Shown one piece after another: positions 26,771 through 34,907 of a stretch of 64,000 bases of DNA (its first letter is position 1; each line of letters starts with the position of its first letter). Origin of the DNA: Winogradskyella vidalii (GTDB lineage Bacteria > Bacteroidota > Bacteroidia > Flavobacteriales > Flavobacteriaceae). The stretch covers positions 1,116,001-1,180,000 of the forward strand of contig NZ_JABFDG010000001.1 in NCBI RefSeq assembly GCF_013403955.1. Direction: 5' to 3'. The position numbers and the translations under genes were made by a program. The notes beneath the pieces are model-generated. The model saw nothing but the letters and a program-made list of their open reading frames with translations. It did no database searches and was not told the DNA's origin.

Positions 26771-27136
26771 TTAAACTAGTGGAGGATGGAAGATAAAATT
26801 CATAAAATTGAATTCATAAATTTTATTGTAAGACGGTTCAATTTTTGAATTTTCTTCTTGGGCAGTAAAACTGATAGGCGTCTTAAAGATATCTTGATAG
26901 AAAACCACTTGTTGCTCTGAAGCAGAAGCGTGGTTTTTATCGGTGCTTTTTTCAGAATCTGAAGCTTTAGCTAGTTTCTTTTTTAAGTAACATTTACCGT
27001 TACAAGCTAATTCTGGTTCGTCTTTATTGACGCAGAGTTCGTTTTTAATATAATCATAGAAAGTAGCATACTCTACAAATGGAATTGTAGGCTTTAAAAG
27101 CATAAATAGTGCTAAGAAAATTGTTGCTGTTTTCAC
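26771..27136 (-). CDS. Small exported CNGKC protein (copper locus, copy 2)
   Basis: A 121-residue protein with an N-terminal hydrophobic segment, then CVNKDEPELACNGKCYLKKKL, a Lys/Ser-rich linker and a tail ending FHPPLV. It is a paralogue of the product of 23159-23524, with the same Cys spacing. It lies 325 bp ahead of the YtkA-like gene on the same strand, so it may be separately transcribed. Probable metal-binding protein of the envelope; function unproven. Confidence 0.75.
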   Translation of the reverse strand: MKTATIFLALFMLLKPTIPFVEYATFYDYIKNELCVNKDEPELACNGKCYLKKKLAKASDSEKSTDKNHASASEQQVVFYQDIFKTPISFTAQEENSKIEPSYNKIYEFNFMNFIFHPPLV

Positions 27137-27350
27137 AGTGCGAAGTTCTCAATTTTTTTTTAGACTTCCTAATGTTTTAATATTTGAAGTATAAGCTGAT
27201 TATGAGTTCATGAACGCGTGTGGAATTAAATAATTTTAGAATTTAAAGGAATAAAAAAGTGTGAGGGTTTATTATGTTATTATTTGATGGTATTTTAGAA
27301 CTTTTAAAACCCAAAATTATATTTAGTAGTTAGATACAAAATAATTTTAA

Positions 27351-28310
27351 ATGAAGATAAAGATTGATAAATTCGTGCTATTTATAATAGCCGTTATAAT
27401 AATTGCCTATTTTTTTCCGGAATGGGGCATACCAAAAAGTAAAATTCCTATCGATACGATTAGTGCGATAGGAATTTCGTTTATTTTCTTTTTCTATGGA
27501 TTAAAATTGAACCCTACACAATTAAAAGCAGGACTCAAAAACTGGAAGTTACATCTTTTAGTTCAAGGGGCTACGTTTTTAATGTTTCCCTTATTGGTTT
27601 TGGCTTTGCATCCTTTTATTCAAAATCAAGAGCAAGAAACCATTTGGTTAGCGTTCTTTTTCTTGGCAGCATTACCATCAACAGTATCCTCATCGGTGGT
27701 TATGGTTGCTATGGCCAAAGGAAATATTCCTGCAGCAATTTTTAATGCGAGTATCTCAGGAATTATAGGTATTGTAATTACACCGCTTTGGATGGGCTTG
27801 TTTGTAGATCCAACTCAAACTAATTTTGATTTTACAGATATTTACCTGAAACTAATTATTCAAATCATTTTACCTGTAATTGTCGGACTGTTTTTGCAGC
27901 GGTATTTTGGTGATTTTGCACGTAAACACAGTAGTAAATTAACGTTGTTTGATAAGTCTATAATTTTATTGATTATCTATAAGAGTTTTGCGTCTTCTTT
28001 TTATAACAACATTTTTAGTGCAGTGTCACTTTTACATTTACTCTTACTTTTAATAGGAGTGATATTACTATTTGTAATTGCTTTTGTATTGACTGGTTTT
28101 GTTGCAAAAAAACTGAACCTGAATAGAGAAGATCAAATTACAGCTCAGTTTTGTGGTACCAAAAAATCATTGGTTCATGGTACTGTTTTTTCTAAAATTA
28201 TTTTTGGTAATATGGCAACAATGGGTGTTATATTGTTGCCCTTAATGTTATTTCATGCGACTCAAATTCTGATTATTAGTGTTATAGCTTCAAAAAAAGG
28301 TCAGTTGTAA
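27351..28310 (+). CDS. Bile acid:sodium symporter-like (SBF-like, YfeH-type) transporter
   Basis: A 319-residue inner-membrane protein with about ten hydrophobic segments. The segments YFFPEWG near the N-terminus, GISFIFFFYGLKL, FLAALPSTVSSSVVMVAMAKGN and AQFCGTKKSLVHGT are typical of the SBF-like branch of the BASS/ACR3 superfamily. Substrates of this bacterial branch are mostly unknown. It is a lone gene, divergent from the CNGKC gene 214 bp away and convergent with the small gene at 28329. Confidence 0.9.
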   Translation: MKIKIDKFVLFIIAVIIIAYFFPEWGIPKSKIPIDTISAIGISFIFFFYGLKLNPTQLKAGLKNWKLHLLVQGATFLMFPLLVLALHPFIQNQEQETIWLAFFFLAALPSTVSSSVVMVAMAKGNIPAAIFNASISGIIGIVITPLWMGLFVDPTQTNFDFTDIYLKLIIQIILPVIVGLFLQRYFGDFARKHSSKLTLFDKSIILLIIYKSFASSFYNNIFSAVSLLHLLLLLIGVILLFVIAFVLTGFVAKKLNLNREDQITAQFCGTKKSLVHGTVFSKIIFGNMATMGVILLPLMLFHATQILIISVIASKKGQL

Positions 28311-28328
28311 TATGCGTTTTTTTTAAGT

Positions 28329-28481
28329 TTAAAACCATTGGAAATGGATACCTGAAGCTACAACGGCTCCAACTAAAATAATTAGTACAATAATTACAAA
28401 TTTAGCTCCAAATTTCGTTTTGTTATCTTTTTGAAAAATATAATCTCTTCTTTCTTCGTCTTCGTCTTTTACAAACTTCAT
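28329..28481 (-). CDS. Small membrane protein, 50 residues
   Basis: The protein starts at the ATG at 28479-28481. A longer in-frame version would run into the aldehyde dehydrogenase gene and is unlikely. It has a charged N-terminus (DEDEERRDY), a basic stretch and one transmembrane helix (VIIVLIILVGAVVASGI), ending HFQWF. It lies 10 bp downstream of the dehydrogenase stop codon and probably shares its transcript. Function unknown. Confidence 0.7.
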   Translation of the reverse strand: MKFVKDEDEERRDYIFQKDNKTKFGAKFVIIVLIILVGAVVASGIHFQWF

Positions 28482-28491
28482 AGTTTCTATT

Positions 28492-29856
28492 TTATTGGTT
28501 AATATATACGGTTTTCTTGTTGACAAAAGCCAACATACCTTCTTTAGATAATTCACGACCATAGCCTGAAATTTTAGTACCTCCAAAAGGTAATCTTGGG
28601 TCTGATTTTACCATATCATTGATAAAAAATGCACCGTCTTCAATTTCTAAAGTACGTTTTGATGCGGCTTCATAATCTGATGTGAAAATCATAGTTCCTA
28701 ATCCAAATTTAGAATTTGAAGCTGTCTCATAAGCTTCATCTTCAGATTTTACTTTAATAATCGCTGCAACAGGCCCAAAGGTTTCCTCTTTAAAAACAGG
28801 CATATCTTTAGTCACGTTACCGAGGATTGTTGGTTGATAATAGGCACCATCTCTTTTGTTTCCATATAATACTTCAGCGCCTAAGTCAATTGACTTTGTA
28901 ATTTGTTCTTCTAAGGTGTCAGCTAAATCTTCGCGTGCGAGGCAAGATATTGTTGTGGCTTCTTCCGTCGGGTCTCCATGATGTAGTGCTTCAACTTTAG
29001 ACGTGAATTTTTCAATAAATTCGTCATAAATGCCTTCAACAACAATAAATCGTTTTGCGGCAATACAACTTTGCCCTGCATTTTGCATGCGTGCTTTTAC
29101 AATGGTATCCATATGTTGGTCTAAATCTGCATCTTCTAAAATAATGCAGGCATTATTACCTCCTAGTTCTAAAAGTGATGGTTTAAGATTTTTACCTGCC
29201 AACTCTGCAATTTTTCGACCAGCTTTTTCGCTTCCGGTTAAGGATACGGCTTTTACAATATCGTGTTCCATAAGCACTTCTATAGTGTCGTGATCCGTGA
29301 TTAAGGTTTGAAAACACCCTTCAGGATAGCCAGCGTCTAAAAATAATTTTTCAATAGCGACTGCACAACCTGTTACATTGGAGGCGTGTTTTAAAAGTGC
29401 GACATTTCCAGCCGTTAGCGTTGGGACCGCAAATCTAAAAACCTGCCAGAATGGAAAATTCCAAGGCATAATAGCTAAAACACAACCTAAAGGGTCATAA
29501 CTTATAAAACTCTCTTGCGCATCGGTTTCAATGAGGTCATCTTGTAAAAACTGTTCTGCATTTTTAATGTAAAAATCGATGAGATAAATACATTTATCAA
29601 TTTCAGCTTGACTTTCTAGAATTGGTTTTCCCATTTCTTCAGTCATTAAAAGACTTAATTCCGTTTTGTTACCAAAAAGTTGATCCGCAAGATTTTGAAG
29701 TAATATAATGCGCTCACTAAAATCAGATTGCTTCCAAGAATTGTAGGTGTTATCTGCTAGTGCTAGTTTTTTATTGATATTAGATTTGGCATCTAATTTA
29801 TAAGTTTCGAGATGATTTCCGTTAAACGGATTGTAAGTTTTTATCGTAGTTTTCAT
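28492..29856 (-). CDS. NAD(P)-dependent aldehyde dehydrogenase (succinate-semialdehyde dehydrogenase type)
   Basis: A 454-residue cytoplasmic enzyme of the ALDH family. It has MPWNFPFWQVFRF at the cofactor-binding start, SLTGSEKAGR, the general-base region LELGGNNACIIL, the nucleophile motif NAGQSCIAAKRF and the late EETFGPVAAI. Length and motifs fit the short YneI/Sad-like SSADH group that oxidises succinate semialdehyde to succinate, though the actual aldehyde is not certain. A -7-type promoter box lies just upstream. Confidence 0.92.
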   Translation of the reverse strand: MKTTIKTYNPFNGNHLETYKLDAKSNINKKLALADNTYNSWKQSDFSERIILLQNLADQLFGNKTELSLLMTEEMGKPILESQAEIDKCIYLIDFYIKNAEQFLQDDLIETDAQESFISYDPLGCVLAIMPWNFPFWQVFRFAVPTLTAGNVALLKHASNVTGCAVAIEKLFLDAGYPEGCFQTLITDHDTIEVLMEHDIVKAVSLTGSEKAGRKIAELAGKNLKPSLLELGGNNACIILEDADLDQHMDTIVKARMQNAGQSCIAAKRFIVVEGIYDEFIEKFTSKVEALHHGDPTEEATTISCLAREDLADTLEEQITKSIDLGAEVLYGNKRDGAYYQPTILGNVTKDMPVFKEETFGPVAAIIKVKSEDEAYETASNSKFGLGTMIFTSDYEAASKRTLEIEDGAFFINDMVKSDPRLPFGGTKISGYGRELSKEGMLAFVNKKTVYINQ

Positions 29857-29873
29857 AACTGTAAAATGTGATT

Positions 29874-29881
29874 CAAAATTA
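29874..29881 (-). promoter_or_regulatory. Candidate -7 box of the aldehyde dehydrogenase gene
   Basis: The minus strand reads TAATTTTG, matching TAnnTTTG, 18 bp before the start codon. No clear -33 element was seen, so support is partial. Confidence 0.35.
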
Positions 29882-29995
29882 ATTTTATTCTTGGTGTATA
29901 GTTAATGCGTTTACTAAAATATTTAACGCTAATAATAAATAGCATTTCAGCTAATATTGCTATGTAAAGAGTTAAAATAACGTGGGTTTGTGATG

Positions 29996-30003
29996 TAACT
30001 TTG
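29996..30003 (+). promoter_or_regulatory. Candidate -7 box of the YtxH operon
   Basis: TAACTTTG matches TAnnTTTG and lies 53 bp before the YtxH start codon. No TTG lies at the usual distance, so an activator or another sigma factor may be involved. Confidence 0.4.
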
Positions 30004-30056
30004 TAACACAGCAAAGCGCTGAACATTAAATTTAACACATAAAAATAACAATAATC

Positions 30057-30389
30057 ATGAGTAATAACGGAAACACAGTTTTAGGAATTTTAGCAGGTAC
30101 AGCAGTAGGGGCAGTTTTAGGAATCTTGTTTGCACCAGATAAGGGAAGTGTAACAAGACAAAGAATTGCAGATGAAGCAGCAACCAAAAAAAATTTAATG
30201 GCTGATAAAGCTACGGAACTGAGAGATTCTTTAGGAAATACAATTTCAACCCAAAAAGAAAACTTAGACGAACAAGTAGAAGCGTTAGTATCTAATGCAA
30301 GTTACAAGGCAGAGGATGTTATTACAACGCTAGAAGCTAGATTAAAAGACTTGAAAGCAAAGAATAAGAATCTTCAGAAAAAAGCCTAA
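30057..30389 (+). CDS. YtxH-domain stress protein
   Basis: A 110-residue protein with a Gly/Ala-rich membrane segment (VLGILAGTAVGAVLGILFAP) directly followed by DKGSVTRQRIADEA, the YtxH signature, and then a long charged helix predicted to be a coiled coil. YtxH proteins of Bacillus belong to the general stress regulon; the molecular role is unknown. It is followed after 3 bp by a holin-like gene and begins a short stress-type cluster. Confidence 0.88.
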   Translation: MSNNGNTVLGILAGTAVGAVLGILFAPDKGSVTRQRIADEAATKKNLMADKATELRDSLGNTISTQKENLDEQVEALVSNASYKAEDVITTLEARLKDLKAKNKNLQKKA

Positions 30390-30392
30390 TTT

Positions 30393-30740
30393 ATGAGTGT
30401 ATTTGAAGATTTAAAACATACAACAGAAAAGACTTCAGATATTGGTGAGCGTTACGTAAGAGCGTCTCACCAATATTTTAGGCTTAAGGTTTTTCAACAA
30501 TTAACTATTTCGCTGAGTATGGCAGCAAAGGTGTTGGTTGTGGGAACATTATTGTTTGGAGGTCTTGTATTTCTGTCTATTGCAGGAGCAATAGAGTTAG
30601 GTAACGCACTCAATAGCTATTCGCTTGGATTCTTAATGGTTGGTTTAATCTACCTTGTAATAGCACTTATATGCTACTTGTTAAGAAAGAAATTTAACGC
30701 TTTTATTATTAAGAAAGTAGGTCTTAAGTTTTTTAATTAA
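30393..30740 (+). CDS. Phage holin-like / Actinobacterial-holin-type membrane protein
   Basis: A 115-residue protein with an amphipathic N-terminus (residues 1-35) and two closely spaced membrane helices (about 45-65 and 75-95). This layout fits the phage holin family PF07332 type found with YtxH genes in Flavobacteria. It is a housekeeping membrane protein in this setting, with no phage genes nearby. It is in an operon with YtxH. Confidence 0.72.
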   Translation: MSVFEDLKHTTEKTSDIGERYVRASHQYFRLKVFQQLTISLSMAAKVLVVGTLLFGGLVFLSIAGAIELGNALNSYSLGFLMVGLIYLVIALICYLLRKKFNAFIIKKVGLKFFN

Positions 30741-30818
30741 ATGAAAAAGCTATAGCTCCAAAGCATCTTTTCCATTTAGTTTATAATGACCTGAAATAAA
30801 TTTTTAAAAAAATAATAT

Positions 30819-31025
30819 ATGAAAACTTATACATCCTTTGATGATATTGATAACGATTTAAAACGCTATAAATTAGAGCGTGATATTGCGTGGGAAGAAC
30901 TAAAACTAATCAAATCAGAATACAAACAGGATCTTCAGCCGCTTAACTGGGTCAATACGGCTTTACAACTAACAGGTAAATACAGTTTTATTGCGATTAT
31001 AAGAAAGTGGTTGTTTAAGAAATAA
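30819..31025 (+). CDS. DUF6327-like small protein
   Basis: A 68-residue basic protein starting YTSFDDIDNDLKRYKLERDI, then a helical stretch and a moderately hydrophobic end (YSFIAIIRKWLFKK). The start pattern matches small flavobacterial proteins that usually follow YtxH and holin-like genes. It lies 78 bp after the holin-like gene. Function unknown. Confidence 0.7.
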   Translation: MKTYTSFDDIDNDLKRYKLERDIAWEELKLIKSEYKQDLQPLNWVNTALQLTGKYSFIAIIRKWLFKK

Positions 31026-31028
31026 TGA

Positions 31029-32057
31029 TTAAATCTCTACTTTAGAAACAATTTGCTTTTTAAACTCGTTAGGTGAAATGTTGAATTTTTCTTTAAATAT
31101 TTTAGAAAAATAACTTCGACTGGTAAACCCAATGGTATACACAACTTGGGAAATATTTAAATCTGTTGTTTTTATTAAATTCCTAGCTTGTTCTAATCTT
31201 ATGTGGCGGATAAACTCCGTCACTGTGCGTTTGTATAAAAACTTAAAGCCGTTTTGAAGTTTTGCTTGAGATAAACCATATTCTATAGATAATTGGTCCA
31301 AAGAGTACTGTTTTGAAGGCTCTTTTTCTATTAAATTACAAATCTTTTTTATGGTCTTAAGGTCTTGCTTAGATATTGATTTAGGCAATTTTTCACCTGA
31401 ATTTTGTCTGTTATGTTGCTGAATGTGTAAGGATAATATTTCATAAATCTTTGCCTCAATTTTTAGAATACGCAGCATTCCTTTGGTTTTGATATTACGG
31501 ATAGACTTTACATCATCGGCCATTTTTAAATTCAACTCCCCGTAATGTAAAAATCTATTTTCATAATCGGTATCTACAAAAACTTCGTATAATTTTTTAT
31601 TTAGAGTAGAAACATCTGTAGTTCTTTTTTTTAAGAATTCTTTTCGGGTAATCTGAATAAAATTAATCTGCAGCTTTTCATTTTTTGGAAAATGTAAATA
31701 ATTAATACCATCAGATTTATTAGCGAAAATAACGGATTGAAATTGCTGTGTTTTTCGCTCTACTTTTTGCGCTTCTAATCGGTGTGCAAAACTTCCTTTT
31801 AAATTGTAAATAAATCGTATCGGATTATATTTTTCAGCTTCAATCTTAAGAATAAATTCTTTGTGAAATTTAATATCAAAATCTAATAAATTCACACCCC
31901 AGTCAAAAGGAATGTAAGTAATTTTACCTAAAGCATTTGCATTATCAATAGTCATTGTGTATTCACCCCATCGTTCTTCAATATGACCGTCTAAATGGTC
32001 ACTGATTTGTGTAAGAATATCCCTAGTGCTTGTAGGACTTAATAAAATTTCTATCAT
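31029..32057 (-). CDS. AraC-family transcriptional regulator
   Basis: A 342-residue regulator. The C-terminal 100 residues hold the two-helix-turn-helix AraC domain: YSLDQLSIEYGLSQAKLQNGFK, then VTEFIRHIRLEQARNLI, and the signature ISQVVYTIGFTSRSYFSKIFKEKFNISPNEF. The N-terminal 230 residues form a sensor region I cannot assign. It is convergent with the small DUF6327 gene and divergent from the hemerythrin gene. Inverted repeats in the intergenic region (32240-32263) are possible operators. It may control the surrounding stress genes. Confidence 0.9.
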   Translation of the reverse strand: MIEILLSPTSTRDILTQISDHLDGHIEERWGEYTMTIDNANALGKITYIPFDWGVNLLDFDIKFHKEFILKIEAEKYNPIRFIYNLKGSFAHRLEAQKVERKTQQFQSVIFANKSDGINYLHFPKNEKLQINFIQITRKEFLKKRTTDVSTLNKKLYEVFVDTDYENRFLHYGELNLKMADDVKSIRNIKTKGMLRILKIEAKIYEILSLHIQQHNRQNSGEKLPKSISKQDLKTIKKICNLIEKEPSKQYSLDQLSIEYGLSQAKLQNGFKFLYKRTVTEFIRHIRLEQARNLIKTTDLNISQVVYTIGFTSRSYFSKIFKEKFNISPNEFKKQIVSKVEI

Positions 32058-32239
32058 GTTAGTAAGTGGACGATTGGTTAATCAATATAATTTCATCATA
32101 AAACGTAATCGTATGACAAGTCTTTTAAATTCAACTTGTTTAACGTGCTATTAATAAAAAAGGAATTGATGTAAATTTAATCTAATTTAAACCTATTTAT
32201 CTTAATTTTTTTACAAAAATCACTAATTATTAGGCCTTA

Positions 32240-32263
32240 AACTGTTTAATGTGCTAAACAGTT
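32240..32263. promoter_or_regulatory. Inverted repeat upstream of the hemerythrin gene
   Basis: AACTGTTTA-ATGTGC-TAAACAGTT is a perfect 9-bp inverted repeat. A related one-sided copy, TTTAACGTGCTA, lies at 32139-32150. Both are between the divergent AraC regulator and hemerythrin genes, so they are candidate operators. Confidence 0.5.
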
Positions 32264-32306
32264 AATTTTTCAACCGAAAGAGCAAATACGCATCCCTTTA
32301 TGTCTC

Positions 32307-32314
32307 TATTTTTG
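32307..32314 (+). promoter_or_regulatory. Candidate -7 box of the hemerythrin gene
   Basis: TATTTTTG matches TAnnTTTG, 30 bp before the start codon and 43 bp after the inverted repeat. A -33 TTG is not evident. Confidence 0.45.
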
Positions 32315-32344
32315 GTCGTATAACCAATTTAAATTACAATACCT

Positions 32345-32779
32345 ATGAACATATATGAAGCCATTAGGAAAGATCACGATATACAAAGAAATCTTTTAGA
32401 CAAATTAGTTGATACTTCTGGTGATACAAAAAAACGAACAGAGTTATTTAAAGAACTGCGTAAGGAACTCACTTTACATGCTAACGCCGAAGAGCGTCAT
32501 TTTTATAAACCATTAATTCCAACTGATATGATGCAAGATTACGCTAGACATGGCATTGCAGAACATCATGAAATTGATGAGCTTGTTGAGGCTTTAGAAG
32601 AAACAGAAATGGATTCATCAGGATGGTTAAAAATCGCAAAAAATTTAAAAGATAAAGTAGAGCATCATCTAGAAGATGAAGAGCGAACCTTTTTTCAGCT
32701 TTCGGGAAAAGTATTTAACGATAAAGAAAAAGAAGAATTAGCTACTAAATATAATTCTTACATGGAAACACATAGGTAA
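32345..32779 (+). CDS. Hemerythrin HHE-domain protein
   Basis: A 144-residue four-helix protein. Helix 1 has IRKDHDIQRNLL, helix 2 LHANAEERHFYKPL, helix 3 IAEHHEIDELVEAL and helix 4 KVEHHLEDEERTFF. The His and Glu residues at these places are the ligands of a non-haem di-iron centre. Family members bind oxygen, NO or act in iron and oxidative stress. It is a single gene bounded by a strong terminator. Confidence 0.92.
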   Translation: MNIYEAIRKDHDIQRNLLDKLVDTSGDTKKRTELFKELRKELTLHANAEERHFYKPLIPTDMMQDYARHGIAEHHEIDELVEALEETEMDSSGWLKIAKNLKDKVEHHLEDEERTFFQLSGKVFNDKEKEELATKYNSYMETHR

Positions 32780-32809
32780 TTGTTGTTTTAAGAATATAAC
32801 TAGTAGTGG

Positions 32810-32880
32810 AAGCTGTCGTTTAAGTTTTTATGAATTGGTTGAAATACTAGTTTATTAAATTTTAAACGATAGCTTTTTTT
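32810..32880 (+). terminator. Terminator after the hemerythrin gene
   Basis: AAGCTGTCGTTTAA (32810-32823) pairs with TTAAACGATAGCTT (32862-32875), with one mismatch and a long loop, followed by T's. Confidence 0.75.
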
Positions 32881-33099
32881 TAGGGATATAAATAATGTAG
32901 CTATAAATATTTAAAATAGATAGTAAGTTTTCTGGAGTTTGTTAAAATTATGGCCAACAACTAATAACGTTAACCTCTTCTGTAATTGAATTAATGAAGT
33001 CACCGTAAGCATATTATTTTTGTTTAACAGAAATAATATTAAGATGTAAAAGGTAAGCATCGAAAAAAAAAATTACCCATAATCTAAATCAAAAATAAG

Positions 33100-33549
33100 A
33101 TGACAACATACACAGCAGAAGTAGGAAATAAATTAAACGATTTATTAGAAAAAAATTACGACGCAGAAAAAGGCTATACTAAAGCAGCTGAGAATGTAAA
33201 TCATTCTGGTCTTAAAAACTTTTTTAATCGTAAAGCAGAACAACGACGCGTTTTTGGTCATGACCTTAAATCAGAAATTAAATCTTTTGGCCAAGAGGTA
33301 GATAAAGGTGGAAGTGTTACGGGATCAGCACACAGGACTTGGATGGATATGAAATCTTGGTTGTCTCAAGATAACGAGGAATCTATGTTAGAGGAAGCTA
33401 TTAGAGGTGAAAAGACGACCGTAAATGAATATAGCGAAGTGCTTAAAGAAACTAGTTTACCAAGTAGTACTAAATCTATTTTAATGTCTCAAAAAAATAA
33501 TATTGAAACAGATTTAGCTGAAGTAAAATCATTGGAGAGTTTAAAGTAG
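33100..33549 (+). CDS. PA2169-family four-helix-bundle protein (DUF2383)
   Basis: A 149-residue ferritin-like protein. It shows NKLNDLLEKNYDAEKGYTKAAENV in helix 1, GLKNFFNRKAEQRRVFGHDL in helix 2, and EESMLEEAIRGEKTTVNEYSEVL in the third. This pattern matches the PA2169/DUF2383 group that is common in stress clusters of Flavobacteria. The biochemical role is not known. It is monocistronic with a strong terminator. Confidence 0.88.
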   Translation: MTTYTAEVGNKLNDLLEKNYDAEKGYTKAAENVNHSGLKNFFNRKAEQRRVFGHDLKSEIKSFGQEVDKGGSVTGSAHRTWMDMKSWLSQDNEESMLEEAIRGEKTTVNEYSEVLKETSLPSSTKSILMSQKNNIETDLAEVKSLESLK

Positions 33550-33570
33550 AATTTAATTAGTTAGTGATTT

Positions 33571-33608
33571 GAGCGCATTCTATATCTTAGGATGCGCTCT
33601 TTTTTTTT
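33571..33608 (+). terminator. Terminator after the PA2169-family gene
   Basis: GAGCGCAT (33571-33578) pairs with ATGCGCTC (33592-33599), followed by nine T. Confidence 0.9.
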
Positions 33609-33756
33609 AGTAACCACAAACCTTTTGATTGAAATGCTTTAAAAAATTTAAAAGACAACCCGGGTTTTAATTTAGAGCTGCGCTTTTTTGAGCTACTTTT
33701 TTTAGTGTATCGGATAACAAAAACAAGGATATATCCTTTACTTGTAGAAAAAATAA

Positions 33757-34461
33757 ATGTTTTATAAATTATCAAATACAATCGATTTATTAAAAATTGA
33801 GTCTGCTTTTGATGCCCATTTTAAATATCCCTCACTCTACGAGACTAACCCTATTATAAATGGTCTATACGAACAGTCACTTCCTGTAATAACAAAGGAA
33901 AACCCCGACCAAATTAACTATGCTATTTGGGGAATGGTACCCCAAAATTATAAAGACGGTTGGGATAGCTTTCAAAAGCTGTCTAATACCTTAAATATTC
34001 CATTAAGTAAGGTAAACACTTTGGGATGGGTACATAGTTTATTAAATCAGCAACGCTGTGTAATTATTGTTTCAGGTTTTTTTACCTCCTATGTTTTTAA
34101 TGGCGAAGTTTATCCCTATTATGTCTACAGTATAGACCATAAACCCTTTGCTCTAGCAGGTGTTTATTCAATTTTAAATGATGGTTTTTTATCGGTTAGC
34201 CTTATAAGTTCTACAAAGCAAAATGAATTAAAACACATTCATAATTTAGGTGAAGATTTCCCTATTGCCCTATCTAGTGAAGATTTTGAGGATTGGTTTA
34301 ATTTAGATATAAACTTACCTAATTGTGGGATTGAAAATTTGAAACCTGTAGAATTAAATGCACATACAATATCTAAAGAGTTCTATAAAAATGATATTAT
34401 TTACGATGCCGTACTAGAACCAGCAAATTATTATAGTTTACCTATTCATTCCTTGAAGTAA
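33757..34461 (+). CDS. SRAP/HMCES-family protein lacking catalytic residues
   Basis: A 234-residue protein with the layout of SOS-response-associated peptidases (YedK/HMCES), which form a thiazolidine link with abasic sites through Cys2. Matching segments are the start YKLSNTIDLLKIESAF, the YAIWGMVPQNYKDGW region, RCVIIVSGFF followed by YPYYVYS, FALAGVYS, and KHIHNLGEDFPIAL. However, residue 2 is Phe (MFYK, codon TTT) where the family has Cys (TGT), and the GFFEW glutamate is replaced (GFFTSY). The stretch between the NARSE-like position (here NTLGW) and RC is shortened. The His of the HNxxxRMP region remains. It is probably not an active abasic-site crosslinker. The frame is intact, which argues for a retained protein and not a fresh pseudogene. 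Confidence 0.8.
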   Translation: MFYKLSNTIDLLKIESAFDAHFKYPSLYETNPIINGLYEQSLPVITKENPDQINYAIWGMVPQNYKDGWDSFQKLSNTLNIPLSKVNTLGWVHSLLNQQRCVIIVSGFFTSYVFNGEVYPYYVYSIDHKPFALAGVYSILNDGFLSVSLISSTKQNELKHIHNLGEDFPIALSSEDFEDWFNLDINLPNCGIENLKPVELNAHTISKEFYKNDIIYDAVLEPANYYSLPIHSLK

Positions 34462-34596
34462 AACAGAACAATTAGTAGTTCTTAGTAATTATAAAATTCT
34501 ATATAGCTTGTGTTTGTTCAATATCTTTTGAAAACTACAGGAATAATTAATAAGAAGTAAAACTGACAGTAATGAACTTACAATAGTTTAAAGCTT

Positions 34597-34628
34597 TTGA
34601 GTGATTCTGTATTGCGTTAATATGTTTG
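34597..34628 (+). promoter_or_regulatory. Candidate promoter of a small RNA
   Basis: TTG at 34597-34599 (within TTTTG) and TATGTTTG at 34621-34628 are separated by 21 bases and match the Bacteroidetes promoter pattern. No ORF follows before the terminator at 34750. Confidence 0.5.
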
Positions 34629-34635
34629 TTTTTTG

Positions 34636-34782
34636 AGTCAACAACAGTAGAAAAAAGAACATAAATTTGAATTATATATAGTTAACAGCAATTTATGCTG
34701 AAACACTTTTATTAGTTTAGTAAGGGTTGGTTACCCAGTAGTAGATCAAGCGAATTCTCTTTTAGGGTTCGCTTTTTTTTTT
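34636..34782 (+). ncRNA. Candidate intergenic small RNA (about 145 nt)
   Basis: Between a promoter match and a strong terminator lies about 145 nt with no usable ORF. The 3' part contains GGTTGGTTACCCAG, which can fold (GGGTTGG with CCC), followed by the terminator hairpin. The limits are set only by the promoter and terminator positions. Expression is unproven. Confidence 0.35.
34750..34782 (+). terminator. Orphan rho-independent terminator
   Basis: GCGAA (34750-34754) pairs with TTCGC (34768-34772) and ten T follow. It is 290 bp beyond the SRAP-like gene, too far to be its natural terminator, which supports a separate short transcript. Confidence 0.7.
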
Positions 34783-34907
34783 AGAGGATAATTCAATGTT
34801 AATACGGTTAATATCAATTGCGTATGAGCAAATCAGTATAAGTAATATGCACCATCTTTGTAATGAAGGTTAGAAACGCTAACCAATTAACTTAAAACCA
34901 TAAAATT

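Noticed and set aside
29853..30038. Minus-strand ORF of 61 codons upstream of the aldehyde dehydrogenase gene
   Set aside because: It covers the promoter regions of two divergent genes, has no family pattern and its hydrophobicity reflects AT-rich sequence.
30393..30740. Holin-like gene as evidence of a prophage
   Set aside because: No other phage genes are near; it pairs with YtxH and DUF6327 as in ordinary flavobacterial stress clusters.
33587..33781. Minus-strand ORF of 64 codons after the PA2169-family gene
   Set aside because: It runs through a terminator T tract and into the SRAP-like gene start; its Lys/Ser-rich product looks like chance.
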